Assembly (NCBI GenBank): GCA_900317755.1
Contig: ONHZ01000005.1
Coordinates: 1-64,000, forward strand
Direction of reading: 5' to 3'
Source: an uncultured Lachnospiraceae bacterium
GTDB taxonomy: Bacteria; Bacillota; Clostridia; Lachnospirales; Lachnospiraceae
Length of the DNA stretch: 64,000 nt
Numbering within the stretch: position 1 is the first letter of the stretch; the number at the start of each line of letters is the position of its first letter. The notes below the pieces were generated by a model. It did not search any database and was not told where the DNA came from. It saw only the letters and a list, made by a program, of their open reading frames with translations. Shown here one piece after another: positions 26,705 to 34,874 of this stretch. The translations under genes were made by a program, and so were the position numbers.

Positions 26705-27688
26705 ATGAAAAAGAAAAGACTTGCAGCATTCGTCATTGCTGCAGCGACAGCTATTACGAGTTTCTTCGTACCAGCTGCAACCACAAAGGTTGAGGCAGCA
26801 CCAAGAAGCGCGACTTATGTCGAGAGGGCAATGATTGATGTCTCAAAGTTCCAGGGTGTGATTGACTGGCCTACAGTAAAGGCTGCAGGAATCAATTACT
26901 GCATGATCAGAGTTGGTTATAGGAACCATATCAATGGCGGTATTGAGGTAGATCCATATTACGCTAGGAATATTTCTGGTGCACTTGCTGCCGGAATCAA
27001 CGTCGGTGTTTATTTCAGAACAGAGGCAGTGAATCCTGCAGAGGCTGCTGAAGAAGCTGCATGGACGGTTGCTATGGTACAGCCATACAATATCTCACTA
27101 CCGATTGCCATTGATTTTGAGCCAAAGGCAGGCGACAGAGCTTATGGTCTTGATGTTGCTACAAACACAGCAAATATCGATGCATTCTGCCAGATGATCG
27201 CTGCAAATGGCTATGCTCCTATGGTTTATTCATATAGGAACGGTTTTACAAAGAAGTTCGATGGCCTCGGACTTGCAAGCAAGTATTTGATCTGGTCAGC
27301 ATCTAATCCGCCATGGGGGATTTCAGATTTCTGGCAGTATGGACAGGGTGTATGCCCTGGAATTAATGGTGCCGTTGATTTCAACACATGGTATGATGAC
27401 GGCTCCCTGAATTCATATTATGGACCATACAGGGCAGTATTCAATCCTGTATTCTATGCAGATGCAAACCCTGATATTAAGAAGCTTTATGGCTATGATA
27501 CACAGAAGCTCCTGAATCATTTCCTGACAAAGGGTATGGCACAGGGCAGAGTTTCAGCTCCTACATTTAATGTTCGTGCATACAGGGCAAAGAACCCAGA
27601 TCTTGATGCAGCATATGGTGACAACTGGACGCTTTATTACAGCCATTACATTACAAATGGTCAGTATGAAGGCAGACAGACGATCTGA
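26705..27688 (+). CDS. Secreted GH25 muramidase with C-terminal repeat domain
   Basis: A secreted lysozyme-type enzyme that cleaves MurNAc-GlcNAc bonds in peptidoglycan. A signal peptide (residues 1-~31, MKKKRLAAFVIAAATAITSF then a VEA-A cleavage site) is followed by a GH25 barrel (about 40-235). The catalytic Asp/Glu motifs are MIDVSKFQG (D45) and AIDFEP (D137, E139). A C-terminal ~75-residue domain has two NPD motifs (ANPDIKKLYG, KNPDLDAAYG), a repeat common in secreted Lachnospiraceae proteins and perhaps wall-binding. Strong AGGAGGAA ribosome site. Probably a wall remodelling enzyme, not phage: no phage genes are near. Confidence 0.92.
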   Translation: MKKKRLAAFVIAAATAITSFFVPAATTKVEAAPRSATYVERAMIDVSKFQGVIDWPTVKAAGINYCMIRVGYRNHINGGIEVDPYYARNISGALAAGINVGVYFRTEAVNPAEAAEEAAWTVAMVQPYNISLPIAIDFEPKAGDRAYGLDVATNTANIDAFCQMIAANGYAPMVYSYRNGFTKKFDGLGLASKYLIWSASNPPWGISDFWQYGQGVCPGINGAVDFNTWYDDGSLNSYYGPYRAVFNPVFYADANPDIKKLYGYDTQKLLNHFLTKGMAQGRVSAPTFNVRAYRAKNPDLDAAYGDNWTLYYSHYITNGQYEGRQTI

Positions 27689-27722
27689 TGCATAGAGGAT
27701 TGTAATTTAGATATTTGATTAC

Positions 27723-27750
27723 AAAGCAGTCGGGAAACCGGCTGCTTTTT
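27723..27750 (+). terminator. Rho-independent terminator after the GH25 gene
   Basis: An AAGCAGTCGG/CCGGCTGCTT stem with a GAAA tetraloop runs into a TTTTT tail. Confidence 0.88.
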
Positions 27751-27929
27751 CTATGGGAGTAAGGGTATCAAGCTGATTTAGCTACAATTATCAGTGATTA
27801 TACAAAAAAAGTCCTTTATGATAATGTAAAAGTATGATAATATACCAAAAACTGCGTTAAAAAGCGCTTTTTGAGTATTAGATTACACCAGGCATTCACA
27901 GATTTGCATGAATGTATATCCTAAAATAC

Positions 27930-27985
27930 TTGACAAAGATGCTAAGTTTTATATACTACCAAGTTAGTAGGAAATATAGGAAATA
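27930..27985 (+). promoter_or_regulatory. SUF operon promoter with palindromic operator
   Basis: TTGACA, 16 bp, TATACT. The -10 runs into CTAC-N7-GTAG (27956-27970), a position and style fitting an Rrf2/IscR-type iron-sulfur repressor. TAGGAAATA is directly repeated at 27968-27976 and 27977-27985, inside the early transcribed region. No rrf2 gene is in the window. The stretch 27751-27929 before it holds only AT-rich DNA with two TATGATAAT copies and a weak GCG/CGC hairpin near 27856. Confidence 0.6.
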
Positions 27986-28044
27986 GGACAAATCATATTA
28001 TATAAAATAACTCCGGGAATCACGGAAATAAGGAGGCTTCATAA

Positions 28045-28788
28045 ATGTCAGACCCAATTTTGGAAGTAAAGGACCTGCATACAGGCGTAGAGGAAAAAGA
28101 AATTCTGCATGGACTGAATCTCACTGTGGGTGCAGGCGAGACGCACGTCATCATGGGACCAAACGGTGCCGGAAAGTCTACACTCGGTTCTACCATAATG
28201 GGTGATCCGAGATACAAGGTTTCAAGCGGCAGTGTTATTTTTAAGGGAGAGGATATTACAAATCTTTCTACGGATAAGATTGCAAAGAAGGGCATGTTCA
28301 TTTCCTTCCAGAATCCGATCGAGGTTCCGGGTATTTCACTTTCAAATTTTATCCGTACTGCAATTGAAAATAAGACCGGCGAGCACTTGAGAGTCTGGGA
28401 TTTCCAGAAGACGCTTAAGGCAACGATGCAGGTTCTTAACATGGATCCTTCCTATGCAGAGCGTGATCTTAACGTCGGATTTTCAGGTGGCGAGAAAAAG
28501 AAGGCTGAGATTTTACAGCTTCTCATGTTAAAGCCCGATTTAGCAATTCTTGACGAGACAGACTCAGGCCTTGATGTCGATGCCGTCCGCACGGTTTCAA
28601 AGGGCATCGAAGAGTACAAGAAACAAATCGGCGGCGCACTTCTTATCATTACTCATTCTACGAGAATCCTTGAGTCACTCAAGGTTGATAAGACGCATGT
28701 CCTTGTCGAAGGTAGAATCGTCGCAGATGGCGATGCATCGATGGTCGATGATATAAATGAGAACGGATTCGAGAAGTACATCAAGTAA
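28045..28788 (+). CDS. sufC: Fe-S cluster assembly ATPase SufC
   Basis: ABC-type ATPase that drives the SufBCD scaffold for iron-sulfur assembly in the cytosol. It is 247 residues: Walker A GPNGAGKST (38-46), Q-loop SFQNPIE, signature FSGGEKKK (146-153) and Walker B AILDETDSGLD. The Suf-specific segment after the Q-loop (VPGISLSNFIRTA) separates it from transport ATPases. It has a strong AGGAGG site and is the first gene of sufC-B-D-S-U. Confidence 0.96.
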   Translation: MSDPILEVKDLHTGVEEKEILHGLNLTVGAGETHVIMGPNGAGKSTLGSTIMGDPRYKVSSGSVIFKGEDITNLSTDKIAKKGMFISFQNPIEVPGISLSNFIRTAIENKTGEHLRVWDFQKTLKATMQVLNMDPSYAERDLNVGFSGGEKKKAEILQLLMLKPDLAILDETDSGLDVDAVRTVSKGIEEYKKQIGGALLIITHSTRILESLKVDKTHVLVEGRIVADGDASMVDDINENGFEKYIK

Positions 28789-28861
28789 ACTCGCATTAAG
28801 CGAAGCATTTGAGGTATTGATTTGATTATTATTTATTGTTTTGGCAGCAGAGGTTTATTCG

Positions 28862-30277
28862 ATGAGCGAAAAAACAGTAGTCGAAGATATAGACAGAAGC
28901 ATGTATGACTTCCGCTACGAGGAGAGGCCTGAGGACGTATTCCAGGTTGACGAGGGTCTTACTCCTGAGATCGTGGAAGAGATTTCAAAAGAGAAAAATG
29001 ATCCCCAGTGGATGCATGATTTCAGACTGAAGTCACTTGAAATATATAATTCATTAGAGGTTCCAGAATGGGGACCGGATATTTCCGGACTCCATATGGA
29101 GAACATCGTCACATACATCCGTCCGAAGAAAAATAAGATGGCAGATGACTGGAAGGAAGTTCCAAAGGACATAAAGGAAACCTTCGAGAAGCTCGGCATT
29201 CCAAAGGCTGAGCGTGAGTCACTTGCAGGCGTCGGCGCACAGTATGACTCTGAGCTCGTCTACCACAATGTAAAGGATGAGGTCGCAAAGCAGGGCGTTG
29301 TCTACACCGATCTTGAGAGTGCTTTACACAGCGAGTATGCAGACATGATCAAAGATCATTTCATGCATCTCGTTCCTCCGACCGACCACAAATTTGCAGC
29401 GCTTCACGGCGCAGTATGGTCCGGCGGTTCATTCGTATATGTTCCGGACGGCGTTCATCTTGACATTCCGCTTCAGTCCTATTTCAGACTGAATGCAAAG
29501 GGCGCAGGACAGTTCGAGCATACGCTTATTATTGTTGGCAAGAATGCTTACCTTCATTTCATCGAAGGCTGTTCAGCTCCAAAGTATAATGTCGCAAACC
29601 TTCACGCAGGCTGCGTTGAATTATTCGTCGGAGAAGGCTCGACACTTCGGTATTCCACAATTGAGAACTGGTCAAAAAATATGTACAACCTCAATACCAA
29701 GCGTGCCATCTGCGAGAAGAATGCAAAGGTTGAATGGGTTTCTGGTTCATTTGGCTCCCATATTTCTTACCTTTATCCTATGAGTATCTTAAACGGCGAG
29801 AATTCAAGATGCGAATTCACATCCGTTACGTTTGCAGGCCACGGACAGAATCTCGATACTGGCACAAAGGTAGTGCATAATGCACCGAATACCTCATCCT
29901 ATATTAATACGAGGTCAATCTCAAAGAGTGGCGGCATCTCTACATTCAGAAGCGCTGTCACTGTAACCTCACAGGCAAAGGGCTCAAAGGCTTCCGTTTC
30001 CTGCCAGTCACTTATGCTTGACGATATTTCACGAAGCGATACGATTCCGGCAATGGATATTAGGACCAGCGACTGCGAGATCGGTCACGAGGCATCAATC
30101 GGCTCGATTTCTGATGATGTCGTATTTTATCTGATGAGCCGCGGACTTTCAGAAGAGGACGCCCGTGCTATGATCGTACGAGGCTTTGCGGACAACGTCG
30201 GCAAGGAACTTCCGCTTGAGTATGCGGTTGAGATGAACAATCTCATCGGACTCGAAATGAAGGGGGCAATTGGATAA
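28862..30277 (+). CDS. sufB: Fe-S cluster assembly scaffold SufB
   Basis: Scaffold subunit of SufBC2D on which nascent clusters form. It has 471 residues, with the typical beta-helix core and the conserved GCSAPKYNVANLHAGCVELF segment holding scaffold cysteines. The end LIGLEMKGAIG is diagnostic. I start at the ATG at 28862 (AGAGG about 9 nt upstream); an in-frame TTG seven codons earlier has no ribosome site. Overlaps sufD by one nucleotide (TAATG). Confidence 0.95.
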   Translation: MSEKTVVEDIDRSMYDFRYEERPEDVFQVDEGLTPEIVEEISKEKNDPQWMHDFRLKSLEIYNSLEVPEWGPDISGLHMENIVTYIRPKKNKMADDWKEVPKDIKETFEKLGIPKAERESLAGVGAQYDSELVYHNVKDEVAKQGVVYTDLESALHSEYADMIKDHFMHLVPPTDHKFAALHGAVWSGGSFVYVPDGVHLDIPLQSYFRLNAKGAGQFEHTLIIVGKNAYLHFIEGCSAPKYNVANLHAGCVELFVGEGSTLRYSTIENWSKNMYNLNTKRAICEKNAKVEWVSGSFGSHISYLYPMSILNGENSRCEFTSVTFAGHGQNLDTGTKVVHNAPNTSSYINTRSISKSGGISTFRSAVTVTSQAKGSKASVSCQSLMLDDISRSDTIPAMDIRTSDCEIGHEASIGSISDDVVFYLMSRGLSEEDARAMIVRGFADNVGKELPLEYAVEMNNLIGLEMKGAIG

Positions 30278-31353
30278 TGGCAGAATTTTCAACAGTAAAC
30301 AGAATACCATCACTTACATGGAACAGGCTACACCTTAATGAAGCAGAGGGTGTTTCAATAAAGGCTTCATCATTTTTTAAGGCATCTGCTACAGTGCCGT
30401 CGGATGTCAGGGTGGAAGAGCTTTCTGAAACTTCACTAAAGAATCAGAAAACCGGAATCGGACCTGAAATCGATAAGGCAGTTTCTTTTGCAGCAAAGAG
30501 CGGACAGAGCATTACGAAATATGTTTCTTCTATCGCTAAGAATGCTGCAGATGCTTCAGAGAATATTCTGAAGCTTGATTTATCATATTCTTCTGACGGT
30601 TCAGAAATAAATGCAGTGACACCAGTAGAGCTCTTCGTAGAAGACGGAAAAGCACTGACAGCAATCATGTTTTTTGAGGCAGCTCCAGAGACAAAGGGCG
30701 AGGCAGTCGTCCAGACAAAATACCATGTCGGCAAAGGTGCTTCACTTAATCTTATACAGGTGCAGAAGACATCTAAGAGCATGGACTTCTTCAATGACAT
30801 CGGCGGAACGGTTGAGGCGGACGGCGAGTTCAGGCTTTCACAGCTTGTCATCGACGGCGGAAATACATACTATGGCTCGACAACAGATCTTCTTGGCGAG
30901 AAGGCTTCGCATGACATGAAGCTTTCCTATTTAGTCGGTAAGGGAAGTCTTCTTGATATTAATGACGAGATCAACCACATCGGAAAGAAGACGCTTTCCG
31001 AGATCGAAGTAAACGGCGTTCTCGACGGAGGTTCAAAGAAGAATTTCCGCGGAACCATCGACCTTCGAAAAGGATGTAAGGGCGCAAAGGGAAATGAGCG
31101 GGAATCCGTTCTCCTCCTTGATGATGACCTTGTAAACCGCACGCTTCCGGTCATCCTCTGCTCAGAAGAAGAGGTTGAGGGAAACCACGGCGCATCCATC
31201 GGAAAGCTGGATTCAGAGATGATGTTCTATCTCGAAAGCCGCGGCATTCCTGAGAAAGAAATCTATAAGATGATCTCACGCGCCAGGATTGATGCGGTAA
31301 AGAACCTGATTCCGGACGAAAAGTCGAGGGAACGTGTGGATAATATGCTATAA
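30277..31353 (+). CDS. sufD: Fe-S cluster assembly protein SufD
   Basis: Paralog of SufB that pairs with it in the SufBC2D complex and supports iron entry. The 358 residues have a divergent N-terminal helix region and a conserved C-terminal core (EEEVEGNHGASIGKLDSEMM, followed by FYLESRGI). It is shorter than E. coli SufD (423) but normal for Clostridia. Coupled to sufB by a TAATG overlap. Confidence 0.92.
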   Translation: MAEFSTVNRIPSLTWNRLHLNEAEGVSIKASSFFKASATVPSDVRVEELSETSLKNQKTGIGPEIDKAVSFAAKSGQSITKYVSSIAKNAADASENILKLDLSYSSDGSEINAVTPVELFVEDGKALTAIMFFEAAPETKGEAVVQTKYHVGKGASLNLIQVQKTSKSMDFFNDIGGTVEADGEFRLSQLVIDGGNTYYGSTTDLLGEKASHDMKLSYLVGKGSLLDINDEINHIGKKTLSEIEVNGVLDGGSKKNFRGTIDLRKGCKGAKGNERESVLLLDDDLVNRTLPVILCSEEEVEGNHGASIGKLDSEMMFYLESRGIPEKEIYKMISRARIDAVKNLIPDEKSRERVDNML

Positions 31354-31362
31354 GGTGATAGT

Positions 31363-32589
31363 ATGACAGACGAAGATAGAGAAATAAGAAAACATTTTCC
31401 AATATTCGAGGCGAATCCGTCTCTTCATTATCTCGACAATTCTGCAACGTCGCAGCGTCCTGTCGAGGTACTCGATGCAGTCACAAAGTTCTATGAGACC
31501 GTGAATTCGAACCCGATGAGGGGACTATATGATATCAGTCTCAGGGCTACAGAGCAGTATGAAGAAGCGAGGACGAAGGTCGCAAATTTCATAAATGCGA
31601 AGGATTCTTCTGAAATCGTATTTACGAGAAATGCGACGGAGAGTCTGAATCTGATCGCTTATTCCTATGGTGAAAATTTCATCAAGGAAGGTGATGAGAT
31701 CATCGTCTCGATTGCTGAGCATCATTCGAATATGCTTCCCTGGCAGCAGGTCGCAAAGAAGACCGGTGCAACGCTCAAATATTTCTACTGTGAGAAGGAT
31801 GGCGAGTTTTCTCTTGAAAAATTCAAGGAGCTTCTGACACCGAATACGAAGCTTGTCGCCATGACAGAGATGTCAAATCTCTTTGGCAGGAAGAATGATG
31901 TCAAGGCTTTTGCTGCAGAGGCGCATAAAGTCGGTGCCGTATTCGTTGCAGATGGTGCCCAGTCAGCACCTCATATCAAGGTCGATGTTCAGGATTCTGA
32001 TATTGATTTCTTCGCATTTTCGGGTCACAAGATGTATGCACCGATGGGCATCGGCGTGCTTTATGCCAAGAAAGACCTTCTTGAAAAGATGCCACCATTT
32101 CTTTTCGGCGGCGAGATGATTGAATATGTCACAATCGAGGGCGCGACCTATGCCGAGGTTCCGCACAAGTTCGAGGCCGGAACCGTGAATGCCGGTGGCG
32201 CAGTAGGCCTGTGTGCTGCACTTGACTTCATAAATTCATACGGATTAGATTTCTTAGAGAAGAGAGAAGAGGAGCTCACGAAGTATGCGGTCGAGAGAAT
32301 TCTCGAGGTTCCACATGTTACGCTGATTGGTTCTGAAGATTACAGGGAGCATCATGGAATACTTACATTCAAGATTGACGGCGTCCATCCACATGATGTT
32401 GCAGCAATTATGGACAGCGCACACGTCGCAATCCGTGCCGGACACCACTGTGCACAGCCGCTGCACAAATATTTAGGCGTCATGTCAACATCAAGGATGT
32501 CACTTGGCTTCTACAATACCAAGGATGATATTGATGCATTCATTGACTGCCTTAGCTCGATGCGTTCTGAGATGGGCTATAAAGACTGA
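31363..32589 (+). CDS. sufS: Cysteine desulfurase SufS
   Basis: PLP-dependent class V aminotransferase-fold enzyme that takes sulfur from cysteine for cluster assembly. PLP lysine is K223 in FSGHKMYAPMG and the persulfide cysteine is C363 in RAGHHCAQPLH, the group II (SufS) form. 408 residues, about standard. The ribosome site is AAGGTGATAGT. It works with SufU, encoded downstream, as sulfur acceptor. Confidence 0.96.
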   Translation: MTDEDREIRKHFPIFEANPSLHYLDNSATSQRPVEVLDAVTKFYETVNSNPMRGLYDISLRATEQYEEARTKVANFINAKDSSEIVFTRNATESLNLIAYSYGENFIKEGDEIIVSIAEHHSNMLPWQQVAKKTGATLKYFYCEKDGEFSLEKFKELLTPNTKLVAMTEMSNLFGRKNDVKAFAAEAHKVGAVFVADGAQSAPHIKVDVQDSDIDFFAFSGHKMYAPMGIGVLYAKKDLLEKMPPFLFGGEMIEYVTIEGATYAEVPHKFEAGTVNAGGAVGLCAALDFINSYGLDFLEKREEELTKYAVERILEVPHVTLIGSEDYREHHGILTFKIDGVHPHDVAAIMDSAHVAIRAGHHCAQPLHKYLGVMSTSRMSLGFYNTKDDIDAFIDCLSSMRSEMGYKD

Positions 32590-32628
32590 ATATACAAAGC
32601 TTGAATAATGAAATAATGTAAACTTGAA

Positions 32629-32670
32629 ATTGGCGTACGGATTAGGTATTATTCTAACCGGTACGCCAAT
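32629..32670 (+). promoter_or_regulatory. Intercistronic hairpin between sufS and sufU
   Basis: ATTGGCGTAC pairs exactly with GTACGCCAAT, extended by GG/CC with one bulge and an inner TTAG/CTAA. No T-run follows, so it is more likely an mRNA processing or stability element than a terminator. Confidence 0.5.
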
Positions 32671-32698
32671 CATTAAATTATGACAAAGAGAAAAAATC

Positions 32699-33133
32699 AT
32701 GGCAAACAATACTTTTTATAACGAAATTCTGACAGAACACAATATGAATCCGACGCACAAGCATGAGCTACCGGACGCAAATTTTTCACTTGAAGGCATC
32801 AATCCATCATGCGGTGACGACATTGTATTGAATCTTAAGGTCGAAGATGGAAAGATCGTCGATGGTGCTTTCACTGGTGATGGCTGTGCAATATCACAGG
32901 CATCTGCCGACATGATGCTCGACCTCATCATTGGAAAGTCAAAGGAAGAGGCAATGCATCTTGCAGACATCTTCCTTCGCATGATCAAGGAAGGCAACAT
33001 CTCAGACGAAGAGAAGGATGAGCTCGAAGAAGCAGGAATTCTTTCCGATATCGCCCATATGCCATCCCGTGTCAAATGCGCCGTCCTCGGCTGGCACACG
33101 ATGGAGGAAATGCTCGGAGACAAGGCAGAATAA
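32699..33133 (+). CDS. sufU: SUF system zinc-dependent sulfurtransferase SufU
   Basis: A 144-residue IscU-fold protein that binds zinc and accepts sulfur from SufS. Three conserved cysteines are visible: NPSCGDD, GDGCAIS and VKCAVLGW. The SufU-type insertion between the second and third cysteines is present, separating it from scaffold IscU. The ribosome site is weak (AAAGAGA). The next gene starts 3 nt after its stop. Confidence 0.94.
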   Translation: MANNTFYNEILTEHNMNPTHKHELPDANFSLEGINPSCGDDIVLNLKVEDGKIVDGAFTGDGCAISQASADMMLDLIIGKSKEEAMHLADIFLRMIKEGNISDEEKDELEEAGILSDIAHMPSRVKCAVLGWHTMEEMLGDKAE

Positions 33134-33136
33134 TAT

Positions 33137-33646
33137 ATGGCAGATAATAAGCGCGGGAAAAATAGCAATAGTGAGACTCCAGACAATTACGGCTCCGAAG
33201 GCATGACCTACGGCGTGATTCTTGGAGTTTTTTTGTTTTTCGCCCTCCTCGTGACGAAGCATGCATCAGCCGGTGCAGTCCTTCTTGCAATATGTACGAT
33301 AGGCGGCATGCTGATTGGCATGGCAATCCCAAAGCCTGATAAAGGCAATGAGAAGGTTGAAAAGGAAGTCGATGCCTACAAAAAACTCGATAAGGAGAGA
33401 AATGCATTTTTCCCTGACCGTTCAAAGAAGAGTTACAATCCTGAAGTCAGGAAGCCAATGCTTCGCACGGACCTCGCAAATGGCGAGAAAATAGCAGGTT
33501 TTTATAATATGGCAACAAACACCTTTGAAGAGAAAATGCTCGTACGCGATGAAAAAGACATAAGGAATTTCATGCGAATGTATGGCGTTGCTGATGAAAA
33601 GGACATTTGTTTATATAAGGAAAATCAGAAGAAAGAGGTAAAGTAA
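33137..33646 (+). CDS. Small membrane protein of unknown function, SUF-linked
   Basis: Unrecognised 169-residue protein. A ~22-residue polar N-terminus is followed by two membrane segments (about 26-40 and 45-64) with a short loop, then a soluble basic/acidic tail of ~105 residues (YNPEVRKPMLRTDLANGEKI). It starts 3 nt after sufU and overlaps the next small gene by one nucleotide, so it is likely the SUF operon's sixth gene. Codon use matches its neighbours. No function can be given. Confidence 0.6.
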   Translation: MADNKRGKNSNSETPDNYGSEGMTYGVILGVFLFFALLVTKHASAGAVLLAICTIGGMLIGMAIPKPDKGNEKVEKEVDAYKKLDKERNAFFPDRSKKSYNPEVRKPMLRTDLANGEKIAGFYNMATNTFEEKMLVRDEKDIRNFMRMYGVADEKDICLYKENQKKEVK

Positions 33647-33822
33647 TGACGAAGGAAGATGAAAAGAAACTTCTTGAAATGGCTGAGGTTTTTCATATGC
33701 CAAAATCTGCAGTCAGAGAGTACATTACTATGCCTTCAAAATTTCCTAAGCTTGCAGAAAAGTCAAGAGAAAAGAAATATAAGCAGTATGCAGCTATGGG
33801 AAAGATAATTTCAAGAAAATAA
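33646..33822 (+). CDS. 58-residue protein of unknown function
   Basis: ATG overlaps the stop of the preceding gene (TAATG) and is preceded by AGAGGTAAAG, a good ribosome site inside that gene. The product (MTKEDEKKLLEMAEVFHMPK at the start) is basic and helical with no membrane segment, and ends in KIISRK. The start-stop overlap, ribosome site and normal codon use support translation. Function unknown. Confidence 0.55.
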   Translation: MTKEDEKKLLEMAEVFHMPKSAVREYITMPSKFPKLAEKSREKKYKQYAAMGKIISRK

Positions 33823-33890
33823 AATTTATTGGAAAACATCCGAGAAAGCACATTTTGCATAGCTTGTCTATAAGAATTTTGGTGAAATAA

Positions 33891-34472
33891 ATGACGGTTG
33901 AAATCAAGCACGTAGGAAAATCATATGGTGAGGATGTTGTATTGAGCGACTTTTCACTTGACATCAGTTCTGATGATACATTTCTTCTGATGGGACCTGA
34001 AGGCTGTGGCAAGACGACACTTTTCAGAATCATCTGCGGTCTTGAGAAACCGGATGAGGGTGCAGTCACACTACTTGGAGACTACAAATATGACAGGATA
34101 AATGTCGGAATGGTCTTTCAGGACGACAGGCTCCTAGAAGATTACTGTGCAATTGAAAATGTTGCCTGTATGAGCTCAAAGCTTTCAGAAAGAGTAGCTA
34201 GAGAAGAACTTTTGAAGCTTCTTCCAGAGTCAGCGCTTTACGTGCCAGTCAAAGAATTGACAGAAGTAGAAAGAAAGGTTGTAGAAATCATCAGGGCATC
34301 AATTATTCCATCTGACCTCTTACTTTTAGATGATCCATTTCATGGAATGAACGAAGAACAGATTCATACTGCATTTTCATATATCAAGAATAAAGCCGGA
34401 CATAAGGGAATTCTAATCGCACAGCGGACCGAATTCGGACTCGAGCGCCTGAGAAAGGTGCGAATGGGATAA
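33891..34472 (+). CDS. Degenerate ABC-type ATPase domain protein
   Basis: 193 residues of ABC ATPase fold with closest resemblance to importer ATPases of the nitrate/sulfonate class. Walker A (GPEGCGKTT, about 37-45) and the Q-loop (VFQDDRLL) are intact. The signature is LTEVERK (123-129) instead of LSGGxxQ. Walker B has DD instead of DE (147-148), and the switch His is replaced (IAQR, Q178). It probably binds but poorly hydrolyses ATP. No permease or binding protein gene is nearby. A weak ribosome site (TGGTGAA) and a 68-bp gap separate it from the small genes upstream. Confidence 0.7.
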   Translation: MTVEIKHVGKSYGEDVVLSDFSLDISSDDTFLLMGPEGCGKTTLFRIICGLEKPDEGAVTLLGDYKYDRINVGMVFQDDRLLEDYCAIENVACMSSKLSERVAREELLKLLPESALYVPVKELTEVERKVVEIIRASIIPSDLLLLDDPFHGMNEEQIHTAFSYIKNKAGHKGILIAQRTEFGLERLRKVRMG

Positions 34473-34480
34473 TAGAAAAA

Positions 34481-34590
34481 TGCAGGAGAGTGGGCGTAAC
34501 CTTCCCCTATATTGATACTCTTTGTGTGAATTGGAAAAGAAAATAAGAAAGTGCAGGAGAGTGGGCGTAACCTTCCCCTATATTGATACT
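34481..34590. repeat. Two tandem copies of a tRNA-Leu 3'-half-like repeat
   Basis: An identical 39-bp unit lies at 34481-34519 and 34552-34590 (period 71). It has the same length as the 3' half of the adjacent tRNA-Leu gene (34622-34660, 70 bp further on) and matches it at 26 of 39 positions by my alignment, with 17 of 18 matches in the outer nine bases at each end. AT-rich ~31-bp spacers separate the copies. Confidence 0.75.
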
Positions 34591-34621
34591 TTTTATGTAA
34601 ATTTAAAAGAGAAAAAGGAAA

Positions 34622-34705
34622 TGCAGGAGATGGGACTTGAACCCACACAGTATTGCTACTACAGGCACCTGAAGCCTGCGCGTCTGCCAATTCCGCCACT
34701 CCTGC
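34622..34705 (-). tRNA. tRNA-Leu (anticodon CAG)
   Basis: On the minus strand an acceptor stem GCAGGAG/CTCCTGC, D-arm with GGCGGAATTGGCAGACGC and anticodon arm CAGGC-TTCAGGT-GCCTG with anticodon CAG. A long class II variable arm and T-arm with GGGTTCAAGTCCC follow. 84 nt, discriminator A, CCA not encoded. The class II structure and anticodon identify leucine. Confidence 0.96.
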
Positions 34706-34733
34706 AAGTATTGGCTTTTGAAACCACTTTGCT

Positions 34734-34762
34734 ATTTTATTAGTTTTTGTAAGTTTAGTCAA
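34734..34762 (-). promoter_or_regulatory. Sigma-A promoter for tRNA-Leu
   Basis: On the minus strand TTGACT, 17 bp, TAAAAT, with transcription predicted to start about 20 nt before the mature tRNA 5' end. On the plus strand the stretch 34763-34874 carries only AT-rich DNA and a possible weak promoter (TTGAAT-N15-TATAAA near 34772) for the next gene. Confidence 0.7.
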
Positions 34763-34874
34763 CTATTTTTCATTGAATATTTGTAAGTAAAAGTATAAAA
34801 TAATTTTTATATCTGCCGGTTTGTTAGAAATCTACGGCACGGCATATTATTTTTCGTGTGGACGGAGGATTATT

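Noticed and set aside
26705-27688. Phage endolysin or prophage remnant
   Set aside because: The GH25 protein has a Sec signal peptide and no phage genes nearby.
34481-34660. CRISPR-like array
   Set aside because: Only two identical units plus a degenerate third that is the tRNA itself; spacers are AT-rich and similar in composition; no cas genes.
34364-34762. Minus-strand open frame of 132 codons across tRNA-Leu and its repeats
   Set aside because: It translates the tRNA gene (the familiar AELADAQASGA-type artefact) and the repeats; no ribosome site or protein-like composition.
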